Source: an uncultured Clostridia bacterium
GTDB taxonomy: Bacteria > Bacillota > Clostridia > TANB77 > CAG-508
Direction of reading: 5' to 3'
Assembly (NCBI GenBank): GCA_934167965.1
Contig: CAKPMJ010000003.1
Location: 186,001 to 250,000 of the forward strand
DNA: 64,000 bases
The notes beneath the pieces were generated by a model that was not told the DNA's origin, searched no databases, and saw only the letters and a list, made by a program, of their open reading frames with translations. A program made the position numbers and the translations under genes. Positions within the stretch are counted from its first letter, which is position 1. Every line of letters starts with the position of its first letter. This document shows positions 1 through 8,910 of the stretch, one piece after another.

Positions 1-3000
1 ATCATGTTCTTTCATCATTGTTTTATATTCTTCCCATTTTTTTGGATCTTTTAATGCTTTTCCTTTACGCACTGTTTCCATTATTTTGAATGCTGGGTTT
101 GGTGGTAATCCTTTTTTTATTAGATATATCATTATATCATCTCTACAGCATATGGCTTCATTTAGAGTAACTGTACCTGCTTCTATTAAACTTTGAGCAT
201 TTCCAAGCCACACATCTGTACCATGTGATAATCCTGATATTCTAATTAATTCGTCAAACGTTTTTGGTTTTGTGTCTACCAACATTCCTCTTACGAATTT
301 TGTTCCAAACTCTGGTACTCCATAACTTCCTACTTCTGATCTTATTTGGTCTGGCGTTACTCCTAGAGCTTTAGTAGAACTAAATATTGACATTGTGTCT
401 TTATCATCAAGTGGCACTTTAGTTGGATCTACTCCTGTTAAATCTTGTAACATTCTTATAACCGTCGGATCGTCGTGGCCTAGTATATCTAGTTTTAATA
501 AGTTTTGATCTATTGAGTGGTAATCAAAGTGTGTTGTAATTATGCTTGAATTTGGATCATCTGCTGGATGTTGAACTGGTGTAAATTCATATATTTCTCT
601 TCCCTTTGGAACAACTATAATTCCTCCTGGGTGCTGACCTGTGGTCCTTTTTATTCCTGTACATCCTGCTGATATACGTGTTGCCTCTGCTTGACTTACT
701 GGTATATTTCTTTCTTCGTAATATTTTTTTACATATCCAAACGCTGTTTTTTCTGCTACTGTACCTATTGTACCTGCTTTAAATGTAGTTCCTTTTCCAA
801 ATATGACTTCTGTATATTTATGTGCTTTTGCTTGATATTCTCCTGAGAAATTTAAGTCTATATCTGGTTCTTTATCTCCATTAAATCCTAAGAATGTTTC
901 AAATGGTATATCCATTCCATCTTTATCTAACTTATGTCCGCATTTTGGACAATCTTTATCTGGCAAATCAAATCCATTTTGATATCCATAGTCAGTAAAG
1001 TCTGAATATTTACAGTTTGGACATCTATAATGGGCAGGCAATGAGTTAACTTCTGTTATACCTGTCATATTAGCAACAAAAGATGATCCTACAGATCCTC
1101 TTGAGCCAACTATATATCCATCTTCATTTGATTTCCATACTAGCTTTTGTGCAATTATATACATAACTGAGAATCCATTTTTTATTATCGAATCAAGCTC
1201 TTTATCTAACCTAGTTTGCACTATTTCTGGCAATGGATCTCCATATAATTCGTGTGCTTTATTATAAGCTATGTCTTTAATTGTTTGCTCGCAACCTGGT
1301 ATATGTGGTGGACATTTTTCTTGTGATATCGGAGAAATTTGTTCACACATATCCGCAATTTTATTAGTATTTGTTATAACAACTTCATAGGCTTTTTCTT
1401 CTCCTAAATACTCAAATTCCTTAAGCATTTCTTCTGTAGTTCTTAAATATAATGGTGCTTGATTATCAGCATCTTTATAGCCTTGTCCCGCTTCTAATAT
1501 ACGTCTATATATCTCATCTTGTGGATCCATAAAATGTACGTCACAAGTAGCTACTACAAGTTTATTTAATTTCTCTCCCAGCTCTACGATTTTTCTATTT
1601 ATGTCTTTTAAGTTTTCTTCATCTTGTACTATTCCCTCTCTTACCAAAAATTGGTTATTACCAATAGGTTGAATTTCTAAATAATCATAGCTATTTGCAA
1701 TTTCTTCTATTTCTTCATCTGATTTTCCAAGTTCTATTGCTTGATATAATTCTCCTGCTTCACAAGCACTTCCTAATATTAGTCCTTCAGAATATTTTTT
1801 ATATAAACTTTTTAGAATACGTGGTTTTTTATAAAAATAATGTAAATGTGATAATGATACTAGTTTGTATAGGTTTTTTAATCCCACATAGTTTTTAGCA
1901 AGTATTATTGCGTGATATGGTCTTCCCATTTTGTATGCATTTTTCTTTGCTTCTGCATCTTCGCATTTTATTCCAATATCTTGTACTGTTTTCGCATCTC
2001 TTTCTTTTAGCATATCAATCATTACATTAAATACTTTAACTGTAGTATCTACATCATCCAACGCTCTATGTGCAACTTCTACTTTTATTTTTAAGTACTC
2101 TGCAATCTTTCCTAATTTATGTTTCTTTAGCTCCGGGAACAACTTTCTTGCAAGCTCTAATGTATCTACATAAGTATAGTCAAATTCGTATCCTAATTGC
2201 TTTGCATTATGTTTTAAAAATCCCACATCAAATGATGCATTATGTGCTACTACTACTGAATCTTTTCCTAAAAAGTCTAAAATTTTAGGAAATACTTTGT
2301 CTATTGTCTCAGCATCTTTTACCATGTCATCTGTTATATTTGTAACCTCTACAACTCTTGGTGGAATTGGCTTTTCTGGGTTTACAAAACAACTAAACTC
2401 ATCTATAACTTCTCCATTTTTTATTTTCATTATTCCAACTTCTGTGATTTTTTCTGTTTTAGGTGAAAATCCTGTTGTTTCTAAGTCTAGTACACAATAT
2501 GTTGTGTCTATATCTTGTCCCTTAAAGTTTGTTACTACTGATGAACCATCTGGTACTAAATATGCTTCTACTCCATATATTATTTTCATATCAGGATTGT
2601 CTACTCCTAATAATTTATGTGCCTCTGGGAATGCTTGTACAACTCCATGGTCTGTGATTGCAATTGATTTCCATCCCCATTTCATTGCTCTTTTTATTAA
2701 ATCTGTTGCTGAAGTCATTGCATCCATTTGGCTCATTTGTGTATGCATATGAAGCTCTACTCTCTTTATTTCGCTATTATCTTCTCTTTTTGCCTTCTTT
2801 AGTCCATCTGTCTCAACTATTGTATTTGCCATTACTGTTAATTCATTTGAAAATGCATCCATTTGTGCTTTACCTTCTAGTTTAACACCCTTGGCTTTTT
2901 TCATTCTTCCTAATACTCTTTTAGCATCTTTTCCTTGTAAAAATGCTTTACATGTTATTGTGTTTGTTCCATCATATACATCAAAACTTAATATTACTTT

Positions 3001-4191
3001 TCCTGACTTTGTTTCTCTATCTTCATAACGAAGCAAGTCTCCATCTATTACTACATTTCCTGATTCTGTATGTAAGTCATTTATTTTTGTAAGTGGACTC
3101 TTCATTACTTCTGTCATTCCTAATATTAGAGGTGTATCATCATTTTCTTCTGGAATTTTTGGTAGGTTATCTCCTTTTATTGTAAATATTGTATTTCCTA
3201 TTACTGTTATATCTCCTGCATATGCATCTAATCCCGCTTTTCCTGTAACTTTTAGTCCTTCTGCTGCTTTTATTTTTTCTAAAGTTTCATTTCCTTCTGT
3301 TATATCTTTTGCAAATGATTTACAAGTTATTACTCCTGTTCCATCAAATAATTCAAATATAAGCATTCCTTTTCCTGATTTTGTTTCTCTACATTCACTT
3401 GTAACTACTCTTCCCTCTAATGTTACCCTTGCATCTTCTGCTGATATTTCTTTTATTTTTTTATGATTCTCTTTCGCTTTGGTTATTTTTCCTAGTATTA
3501 AATTATTTTCTTCCTCAATTTCTTCTATTCCCTCTACTATATCTTCTGGCATAGGCGGAATATCAGGTGGTAAATTGTTATATTCTATCTCTGGAACTGG
3601 TACTTCCTCATGGTGCATTTGTTCTATTTTTTCTTCTATTATATGTTCTACTACTTCTCTTTTAGCTCTTTCTTCTTTTTCCTGTAAGGCTTTTTGCTCT
3701 TCTTTTGTTAATATTTCTATAAAATGGATTTTGTAATTAAATCCAAATAAATTTTTTATTACTCTTTCTAATTCTTGGTCTAATTTTCTTGCTCTTAAAA
3801 AATCCGCTCCTTTTATTTTCATGTTTACGTTTATGTTATTTTTTTCTATTTCTATTGTGCTTTTTAATAATATCATTGGTTTCATTAATGGATATTTGTG
3901 TACCATATAACAAATTAAGTTTGTCCATTCTTTTTTTATTTCCTTTATTTCTGCTGTTTCTTCATAATTTATTTTCATGTCTACATTGCTAAACTGAAAT
4001 CTATCTTTTAGAAACTTTTCAAAGAACCATAACTCTTTTATTTCCATATATTCTTGGCTTTTTAATTCTATTTCTAATGTATTTTGCTTTTTGTTTAGGT
4101 TCATTAATAATATTTCTGCATCTTTTATGTTTGTATTTGTTTTATAGTCACTAAATACTTCTGCTATTGTTTTTATTTTTGCTGTTTCCAT
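1..4191 (-). CDS. polC: DNA polymerase III PolC-type alpha subunit (partial, C-terminus off the left edge)
   Basis: Replicative polymerase of low-GC Gram-positive bacteria with a built-in 3'-5' proofreading exonuclease. About 1,397 codons are visible. The order seen is an N-terminal domain, two consecutive OB-fold blocks (about 3,470-3,210 and 3,140-2,820), the first PHP segment with HMHTQMSQMDA near 2,750, the DEDD exonuclease starting at VLDLETTG near 2,490, the second PHP segment, and the beginning of the polymerase domain including a zinc-finger-like CPNC..CPKC near 1,020-940. The ATG at 4191 follows GAGGTGAGC at good spacing. The doubled OB block is unusual, since family members normally have one. 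Identity is certain. Confidence 0.97.
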   Translation of the reverse strand, partial: METAKIKTIAEVFSDYKTNTNIKDAEILLMNLNKKQNTLEIELKSQEYMEIKELWFFEKFLKDRFQFSNVDMKINYEETAEIKEIKKEWTNLICYMVHKYPLMKPMILLKSTIEIEKNNINVNMKIKGADFLRARKLDQELERVIKNLFGFNYKIHFIEILTKEEQKALQEKEERAKREVVEHIIEEKIEQMHHEEVPVPEIEYNNLPPDIPPMPEDIVEGIEEIEEENNLILGKITKAKENHKKIKEISAEDARVTLEGRVVTSECRETKSGKGMLIFELFDGTGVITCKSFAKDITEGNETLEKIKAAEGLKVTGKAGLDAYAGDITVIGNTIFTIKGDNLPKIPEENDDTPLILGMTEVMKSPLTKINDLHTESGNVVIDGDLLRYEDRETKSGKVILSFDVYDGTNTITCKAFLQGKDAKRVLGRMKKAKGVKLEGKAQMDAFSNELTVMANTIVETDGLKKAKREDNSEIKRVELHMHTQMSQMDAMTSATDLIKRAMKWGWKSIAITDHGVVQAFPEAHKLLGVDNPDMKIIYGVEAYLVPDGSSVVTNFKGQDIDTTYCVLDLETTGFSPKTEKITEVGIMKIKNGEVIDEFSCFVNPEKPIPPRVVEVTNITDDMVKDAETIDKVFPKILDFLGKDSVVVAHNASFDVGFLKHNAKQLGYEFDYTYVDTLELARKLFPELKKHKLGKIAEYLKIKVEVAHRALDDVDTTVKVFNVMIDMLKERDAKTVQDIGIKCEDAEAKKNAYKMGRPYHAIILAKNYVGLKNLYKLVSLSHLHYFYKKPRILKSLYKKYSEGLILGSACEAGELYQAIELGKSDEEIEEIANSYDYLEIQPIGNNQFLVREGIVQDEENLKDINRKIVELGEKLNKLVVATCDVHFMDPQDEIYRRILEAGQGYKDADNQAPLYLRTTEEMLKEFEYLGEEKAYEVVITNTNKIADMCEQISPISQEKCPPHIPGCEQTIKDIAYNKAHELYGDPLPEIVQTRLDKELDSIIKNGFSVMYIIAQKLVWKSNEDGYIVGSRGSVGSSFVANMTGITEVNSLPAHYRCPNCKYSDFTDYGYQNGFDLPDKDCPKCGHKLDKDGMDIPFETFLGFNGDKEPDIDLNFSGEYQAKAHKYTEVIFGKGTTFKAGTIGTVAEKTAFGYVKKYYEERNIPVSQAEATRISAGCTGIKRTTGQHPGGIIVVPKGREIYEFTPVQHPADDPNSSIITTHFDYHSIDQNLLKLDILGHDDPTVIRMLQDLTGVDPTKVPLDDKDTMSIFSSTKALGVTPDQIRSEVGSYGVPEFGTKFVRGMLVDTKPKTFDELIRISGLSHGTDVWLGNAQSLIEAGTVTLNEAICCRDDIMIYLIKKGLPPNPAFKIMETVRKGKALKDPKKWEEYKTMMKEHD

Positions 4192-4238
4192 TTATGCTCA
4201 CCTCTTTTTAACTTCCTTTATTTTACTATAAACAACAA

Positions 4239-4275
4239 AAAATAGCAATAAATTTAAGTTATTTATTGCTATTTT
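4239..4275 (-). terminator. Rho-independent terminator of the first prepilin-dockerin operon
   Basis: Perfect 15-bp inverted repeat (AAAATAGCAATAAAT and its complement) around a 7-nt loop, followed on the minus strand by a run of T. It lies 20 bp past the stop of the last prepilin-dockerin gene and before polC. Confidence 0.85.
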
Positions 4276-4297
4276 GATGCATTATTTTAAGTTAAAT

Positions 4298-4999
4298 TTA
4301 TTTAAGACTTTCTTTGTCTTCTTCAATTTTACTTGGGTCTTGAGCATATTGTTGCTGTTTAATTTGTACATCTCCACTCACATATTTAATTAATAAATCT
4401 TTATCCGTTGCATTAATTTTTCCATCGCAATTCATATCTATTGAAATTTTCATTGGAGCAGCCAATTTCAAAGTAAGACCTCCACAATATGCTAGAAAGT
4501 ATGATCGATCAGTAGCATCAACTTTTCCATCACAATTAAAATCTCCAAATACCACAGTTGATAATTTATTGTCGTCCTTTTCTACTATCATTCCTGTTGC
4601 CATAATCATATCTTTTTTTTCGCTTTCATTTATTGGAATATATTCTCCTGTATGTGTAGACATATTATATTCATATTTTGAAGTTACTTTATACCCTATT
4701 GGTTTCAAAATTTCTTCAAATTTTTCAACTTTTTCTTCTCCTGCTGTAAAACCTGTTATATATCCATTACTACATTTATATTTCAAATTATTTGTTAAAA
4801 AATAAGTTTCTAATTCCATTGTTGCTAGTCTTTCCTTTTCTTGCTCTTGTCCCTCTTCTGTCTTTGTCTTTGCTTCCGCTGCCTTTTTTAATATTCCATT
4901 TTCTCCTGATAACATTGCTATCGCTACTCCTGCTAGTATTAATAGTACTATTATTGTTATTACCAATGCAATTAGAGTTATTCCTTTGTTTTTTTTCAT
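4298..4999 (-). CDS. prepilin-like N-terminal anchor plus dockerin-type protein (third gene of operon)
   Basis: Predicted surface or membrane protein of 233 aa. A short basic leader (MKKNKG) is followed by the hydrophobic segment ITLIALVITIIVLL, the pattern of type IV prepilins cleaved after Gly, but position +5 of the mature form is Ala, not the conserved Glu. A linker and a small domain (residues 65-150) lead to two dockerin-like calcium loops, FNCDGKVDATD and MNCDGKINATD. It ends soon after the second loop and lacks the C-terminal domain of its upstream relatives. AGGAG precedes the ATG; the gap to the upstream gene is 18 bp. Secretion, calcium binding and cohesin binding are inferred, not shown. 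Confidence 0.75.
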   Translation of the reverse strand: MKKNKGITLIALVITIIVLLILAGVAIAMLSGENGILKKAAEAKTKTEEGQEQEKERLATMELETYFLTNNLKYKCSNGYITGFTAGEEKVEKFEEILKPIGYKVTSKYEYNMSTHTGEYIPINESEKKDMIMATGMIVEKDDNKLSTVVFGDFNCDGKVDATDRSYFLAYCGGLTLKLAAPMKISIDMNCDGKINATDKDLLIKYVSGDVQIKQQQYAQDPSKIEEDKESLK

Positions 5000-5017
5000 A
5001 GTTCGTCTCCTTCTATT

Positions 5018-5962
5018 TTAGTTTACACTAAATTTCAAACATACTGTATCATCTATTTTTATGTAATAATCATTTCCTATATATCCTGTTTCAACTAATT
5101 CGTAATTATTTTCTCCTGTTTTTTTATATACTTCTACATTTTTTCCTGTAAAATATCCCTTTAATGTCTCTACTGTTAATTCATTTTCAGTTATTTTAAC
5201 TACATAATAATCATTTTCCTTGTCATATACTTTTTCATAACTTTCTGGGAAACCTTCTATAATTTTATTTAATTCATCTATACGAGTATATACTCTTATA
5301 GTATTTGGGTCTCTTAGTTTTTGGCTTTGGTCTACTGGCTTTCCCCCAAGTAATTCACTTTTCATTATATAATCTGCATCATCATCGTCTACTATTCCAT
5401 CACCATTTACATCTCCTGCTATTTTAAAGCAATCCTCTCCTGTCCCCGCATCTGGTATGCTTAGTAAATCCTTTGTTCTTGTAATGGGACTTGCATCTTC
5501 TATATCAATATCACCATCTCCGTTTATATCTCCAAATAAAATTGTTTTTGCTATTGTATTTCCTGATCTATCTTTTACTATCATTCCTGTTACAAGTACT
5601 TCTCCTTCATCTGCTAATGTTGTTCCATCTTTTTTGTAAATTGTATATCCATCTGGTAAATCATCTGATAAACTTGATACTTTTTCACCCTTTTGTATAT
5701 TTGATATATACCCATATGCTGTATTTCTTTTCTTGTTTTCTGTTGAAAAATGAATTTGCAATTCTGTTGATGATAATATTTTTTCTTCCTTCGCTGTTGC
5801 TTCATCTGTATTGGTCTTGGCCTCTGCCGCTTTCTTTAATATTCCATTTTCTCCCGATAGCATTGCTATTGCTACACCCGCTAATATTAATAGTACTATT
5901 ATTGTTATTACTAGTGCTATTAAAGTTATTCCTTTTTCTTTTTTATTAATTTGTTCTTTCAT
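5018..5962 (-). CDS. prepilin-like N-terminal anchor plus dockerin-type protein (second gene of operon)
   Basis: A 314-aa paralogue of its neighbours: leader MKEQINKKEKG, hydrophobic ITLIALV segment (Ala at +5), SGENGILKKAAEAKT linker, and an intermediate domain ending in VTGMIV. Two well-formed dockerin-like loops follow (INGDGDIDIED and VNGDGIVDDDD). A C-terminal domain of about 100 residues ends near LKFSVN. AGGAGG lies seven bases before the ATG. The two loops fit paired calcium-binding F-hands. Whether the protein docks to a cohesin or only binds calcium on the surface cannot be told; no cohesin is visible in the window. Confidence 0.75.
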   Translation of the reverse strand: MKEQINKKEKGITLIALVITIIVLLILAGVAIAMLSGENGILKKAAEAKTNTDEATAKEEKILSSTELQIHFSTENKKRNTAYGYISNIQKGEKVSSLSDDLPDGYTIYKKDGTTLADEGEVLVTGMIVKDRSGNTIAKTILFGDINGDGDIDIEDASPITRTKDLLSIPDAGTGEDCFKIAGDVNGDGIVDDDDADYIMKSELLGGKPVDQSQKLRDPNTIRVYTRIDELNKIIEGFPESYEKVYDKENDYYVVKITENELTVETLKGYFTGKNVEVYKKTGENNYELVETGYIGNDYYIKIDDTVCLKFSVN

Positions 5963-5982
5963 TTGTTTTCCTCCTTTTAAAT

Positions 5983-6936
5983 TTATTCTATTATTATTTT
6001 TCCTATAGGTATTTCTTTGCTACTACTCACATATATTACTTCATCGCCATTTTGAACATTTTCTGTTGTTGCAACTTCTTCTCCATTTCTTTTTATTTTT
6101 CCATTTGCTGGCAATGCACTCAATAAACTTTCTGCTTTTATAATTTCACTCGATTTCATTTTAAAGTTATATCTATCAGTTGATTCATTATATTCTAATT
6201 CATATACATCATTTTCTACTATACCTGCAATATACATATATCTCTTACAGCTCTCTCTATCTTCTATTATTTTTTTAGGATTTGACGCATACTGATTTTG
6301 GTTTATTTCTGTCCTTCCTAAAATATATTCTTTTATTATTTTATTGTCCATTCCATTAATTTTTCCATCACAATTTACATCAATTGATGCTTTAATAAAA
6401 TCTTCAACTTCTAAATCTTTTGTTACATATGTTTTCAATGTGCTTAAAGTTGCAGTACCAATATTGGCATCACATCTTAAATCACCAAATACTACTGTTC
6501 TTGCTATTGTTTTTCCATCTTTTTGTACTGACATTCCTGTAGCTATTTTTATTGTTTTATCCTCTATCTCTACATCTTCTCCTGTATTTGTTTGAGTATT
6601 GTATTTATATTTTAAATTTATTTTATATCCTAATGGTTCCATTTTTTCTTCAAATTTTTCAACTGTATCTTCATCTGTAAACCCTGTCATATATCCATTA
6701 CAGCATTTATATTTCATATTATTAGTTTCAAAAAGTGTTGTTAATTCCATGTCTACTAATCTTGCCTCTTCTTCTATTTGTGCTTGCTCTGTTTCTGTCT
6801 TTGCCTCCGCTGCTTTTTTTAATATTCCATTCTCTCCTGATAACATTGCTATTGCCACTCCTGCTAATATTAATAGTACTATTATTGTTATTACTAGTGC
6901 TATTAAAGTTATTCCTTTTTCTTCTTTATTCATCAT
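5983..6936 (-). CDS. prepilin-like N-terminal anchor plus dockerin-type protein (first gene of operon)
   Basis: First gene of the three-gene operon, about 317 aa. An upstream in-frame ATG at 6954 exists, but AGGAGG (6943-6948) sits six bases before the ATG at 6936 and inside the longer frame, so 6936 is the start. The anchor is as in its paralogues. The first dockerin-like repeat is degenerate (LRCDANIGTAT, lacking most calcium-ligand Asp), while the second is intact (VNCDGKINGMD). A C-terminal domain of about 90 residues (from about SSEIIKAESLL) contains NGKIKRNGEE. One functional calcium loop would be unusual for a type I dockerin. Confidence 0.75.
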   Translation of the reverse strand: MMNKEEKGITLIALVITIIVLLILAGVAIAMLSGENGILKKAAEAKTETEQAQIEEEARLVDMELTTLFETNNMKYKCCNGYMTGFTDEDTVEKFEEKMEPLGYKINLKYKYNTQTNTGEDVEIEDKTIKIATGMSVQKDGKTIARTVVFGDLRCDANIGTATLSTLKTYVTKDLEVEDFIKASIDVNCDGKINGMDNKIIKEYILGRTEINQNQYASNPKKIIEDRESCKRYMYIAGIVENDVYELEYNESTDRYNFKMKSSEIIKAESLLSALPANGKIKRNGEEVATTENVQNGDEVIYVSSSKEIPIGKIIIE

Positions 6937-6989
6937 AACTTTCCTCCTATTCATTTGTTACATTATGCAATATTTTGTCATACACTTAT

Positions 6990-7019
6990 ATGATATAGCA
7001 AAATATTGTAGAATGTCAA
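6990..7019 (-). promoter_or_regulatory. sigma-A promoter of the three-gene prepilin-dockerin operon
   Basis: TTGACA at 7014-7019 with TATCAT at 6990-6995 (18-bp spacer), or TATATC at 6992-6997 (16-bp spacer), about 55 bp before the first start codon. It lies in the divergent gap shared with the HTH gene at 7116. Confidence 0.65.
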
Positions 7020-7115
7020 TAGTCAAAATTAGTGATAAAATGTTATAAAACGTTAATATTTATAAGATTTTAATAGATATTAAATTTTATTAATATTTTT
7101 GAGAAAGGATTTTAA

Positions 7116-7325
7116 ATGGAACGAATTGAAATAAAATTAGATAAAATATTAAAAGAAAAAAATTATCCCAAATGGAGATTTGCTCGTGTTTCTGGGATTG
7201 ATTATAGAACTATTCTTAGGTATTGCAAAGGTGATTTAAAAAATATAAAACTAGATATTCTTCTGTCAATTTGTCAGACTTTAGACTGTAGAGTTGAAGA
7301 CATTTTTGAATATAAAAAAGATTAA
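7116..7325 (+). CDS. small Cro/CI-type HTH transcriptional regulator
   Basis: A 69-aa single-domain DNA-binding protein (HTH_26-like): KWRFARVSGIDYRTILRY contains the helix-turn-helix, and the C-terminus LSICQTLDCRVEDIFEY matches the usual end of these regulators. AAAGGA lies eight bases before the ATG. It is divergent from the prepilin-dockerin operon with a 179-bp shared gap, so local regulation of that operon is a reasonable inference. There is no ligand or dimerisation domain beyond the HTH. Confidence 0.8.
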   Translation: MERIEIKLDKILKEKNYPKWRFARVSGIDYRTILRYCKGDLKNIKLDILLSICQTLDCRVEDIFEYKKD

Positions 7326-7356
7326 AAATGATTTTATTTCATTTTTAATCTTTTTT
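7314..7356. terminator. bidirectional terminator between the HTH gene and the TPM gene
   Basis: Perfect 17-bp inverted repeat (7314-7330 with 7340-7356), 9-nt loop, T-runs in both directions, placed between two convergent genes. Confidence 0.9.
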
Positions 7357-7363
7357 GTTTTTA

Positions 7364-8302
7364 TTATTTTAGAAACTTCTTGAGCTTCCTCCACCACCAG
7401 AAGAACCTCCGCCTCCGAAAGAGCCTCCACTTGAAGATCCTCCTCCTGAATAGCCTCCGGCCACCATGGTAACTTCCTCCTGATCCAGATCCTCCAGAAA
7501 GTCCTTTAAATCCGGACAAAAATGGAACTATACTGAAAGGTATCGCAAACAAAGCTACTCCCCAGTCTTCAATTAATATTTTAATTATTATTATTGAAAA
7601 CAAACTATATAGCCAACCAAACATATTAATTGTTTTGCTTTTCTTTGTCTTTTTATCTCTAACAAAGTATAAAATCAACCCTATTATATAGGATATTATT
7701 GGCATTGCAAAAAATGCAAATACAACTTTGTTTCCTTCAGCATCGTTATAAGTACTTCCAGAAGTTCCTGTAGGTGCTTCAGCTCCAACTTCTACATTAT
7801 ATTCATTAGCGACTACTTCTAAAATTGCATTATATCCATTTTTTATACCATCATTCCAATTGTCTTGTTTTAAATATGGAATTATATATTCATCTTGGAT
7901 TCTACCCGTTTTCCCATCAGGTAAGATTCCTTCTAATCCATATCCCACTTCTACTCTAAACTTTCTTTCTTCTAATGCTAATAACAGTAAAACACCATTG
8001 TTTTTATTTTTATCTCCAATTCCAAAATTCCTAAATAATGTTGTTGCATAGTCCTCTAGTGAATCTCCATCTAGACTTGGAACTGTAACTACCACAATTT
8101 GTGCTCCTGTTTGGCTACATAAACTTTTATTTGTACTAATAATGTATTCTTTTGTTTCTTCGTTTAACAAATTTGCATAATCATTAACATAAAAGTCGTT
8201 TGTAGGTGTAACCATTGCCATTACTTTTGTACTTATAAGTATTAAAAATATAAATATTATTATACTTTTTAATAGTACATTCTTTTTGTTAGAATGCAAC
8301 AT
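7364..8302 (-). CDS. TPM-domain membrane protein with frameshifted Gly-rich tail
   Basis: TPM/YgcG-type envelope protein: a signal or membrane segment near residues 8-27, then the TPM domain (NDYANLL, TGAQIVVVTVPS, VEVGYGLEG), then two membrane segments around residues 195-260. GGAGG before the ATG at 8302, inside the end of lemA, marks the start; an earlier in-frame codon at 8371 lacks a ribosome site. Relatives end in a Gly/Ser-rich tail with GGSFGGGGS-like repeats. Here the frame turns into Arg/Trp-rich RRLFRRRIF after GGSYHGG, while the neighbouring frame reads GGYSGGGSSSGGSFGGGGSS and stops at 7369. One extra base at 7459-7462 explains this. Genes for LemA and TPM proteins are often adjacent. 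Confidence 0.85.
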   Translation of the reverse strand: MLHSNKKNVLLKSIIIFIFLILISTKVMAMVTPTNDFYVNDYANLLNEETKEYIISTNKSLCSQTGAQIVVVTVPSLDGDSLEDYATTLFRNFGIGDKNKNNGVLLLLALEERKFRVEVGYGLEGILPDGKTGRIQDEYIIPYLKQDNWNDGIKNGYNAILEVVANEYNVEVGAEAPTGTSGSTYNDAEGNKVVFAFFAMPIISYIIGLILYFVRDKKTKKSKTINMFGWLYSLFSIIIIKILIEDWGVALFAIPFSIVPFLSGFKGLSGGSGSGGSYHGGRRLFRRRIFKWRLFRRRRFFWWWRKLKKFLK

Positions 8303-8852
8303 TTGGCACCTCCGAACTTCCTTCGCTTGCTTCAAAATATGCTGCTTTTTCAAATCCAAACATATTAGCAAATAAGCTGTTTGGTAATTTTTTTATTGTT
8401 GTATTATAAGTATTTACAGCATCATTGTAGTCTTTTCTGGCTACTGCTATACGGTTTTCTGTACCAGCTAATTCGTCTGATAATTGTGTAAAGTTTTGTG
8501 ATGATTTTAAATCAGGATAGTTTTCAACTACTACCATTAATGCATTTAATGATTCACTTAACTCATTATTTGCTGATGATTTTTCCTCTACACTACTAGC
8601 ATTAACTAATTTAGTTCTTGCATCTGTAACTTTTCCAATTATTTCATCTTCATGCTTAGCATATCCTTTTACAGTACTAACTAAATTAGGTATCAAATCT
8701 GCTCTTCTCTGAAGCATTACATCTAGATTAGACATTTTGCTATCAACATTTTCTTTTTTTGAAACCATTCCATTGTAACTACTTATAAGTGCAATAGCAA
8801 TTATTACAATGATTGCTATAACAACTATAAGCCCTAAATTTGTTTTTTTCAT
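8289..8852 (-). CDS. lemA: LemA family protein
   Basis: A 187-aa envelope protein with one N-terminal membrane helix (LGLIVVIAIIVIIAIALI) followed by an all-alpha domain with the family signatures NVDSKMSNLDVMLQRRADLIPNL (first half) and FANMFGFEKAAYFEA near the end. Its role is unknown; it is commonly next to a TPM protein, as here, where the genes overlap by 14 bp. An in-frame GTG at 8861 is part of the ribosome site AGAGGTGG, so the ATG at 8852 is the start. Confidence 0.93.
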   Translation of the reverse strand: MKKTNLGLIVVIAIIVIIAIALISSYNGMVSKKENVDSKMSNLDVMLQRRADLIPNLVSTVKGYAKHEDEIIGKVTDARTKLVNASSVEEKSSANNELSESLNALMVVVENYPDLKSSQNFTQLSDELAGTENRIAVARKDYNDAVNTYNTTIKKLPNSLFANMFGFEKAAYFEASEGSSEVPNVAF

Positions 8853-8877
8853 TTTATCCACCTCTTTCTTTTTTTAC

Positions 8878-8906
8878 ATTATATATTTTATATATTCTCA
8901 TGTCAA
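8878..8906 (-). promoter_or_regulatory. consensus sigma-A promoter of lemA-TPM
   Basis: TTGACA (8901-8906), exact 17-bp spacer, TATAAT (8878-8883), about 25 bp before the lemA start. A perfect consensus suggests strong constitutive transcription. Confidence 0.85.
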
Positions 8907-8910
8907 TAAA

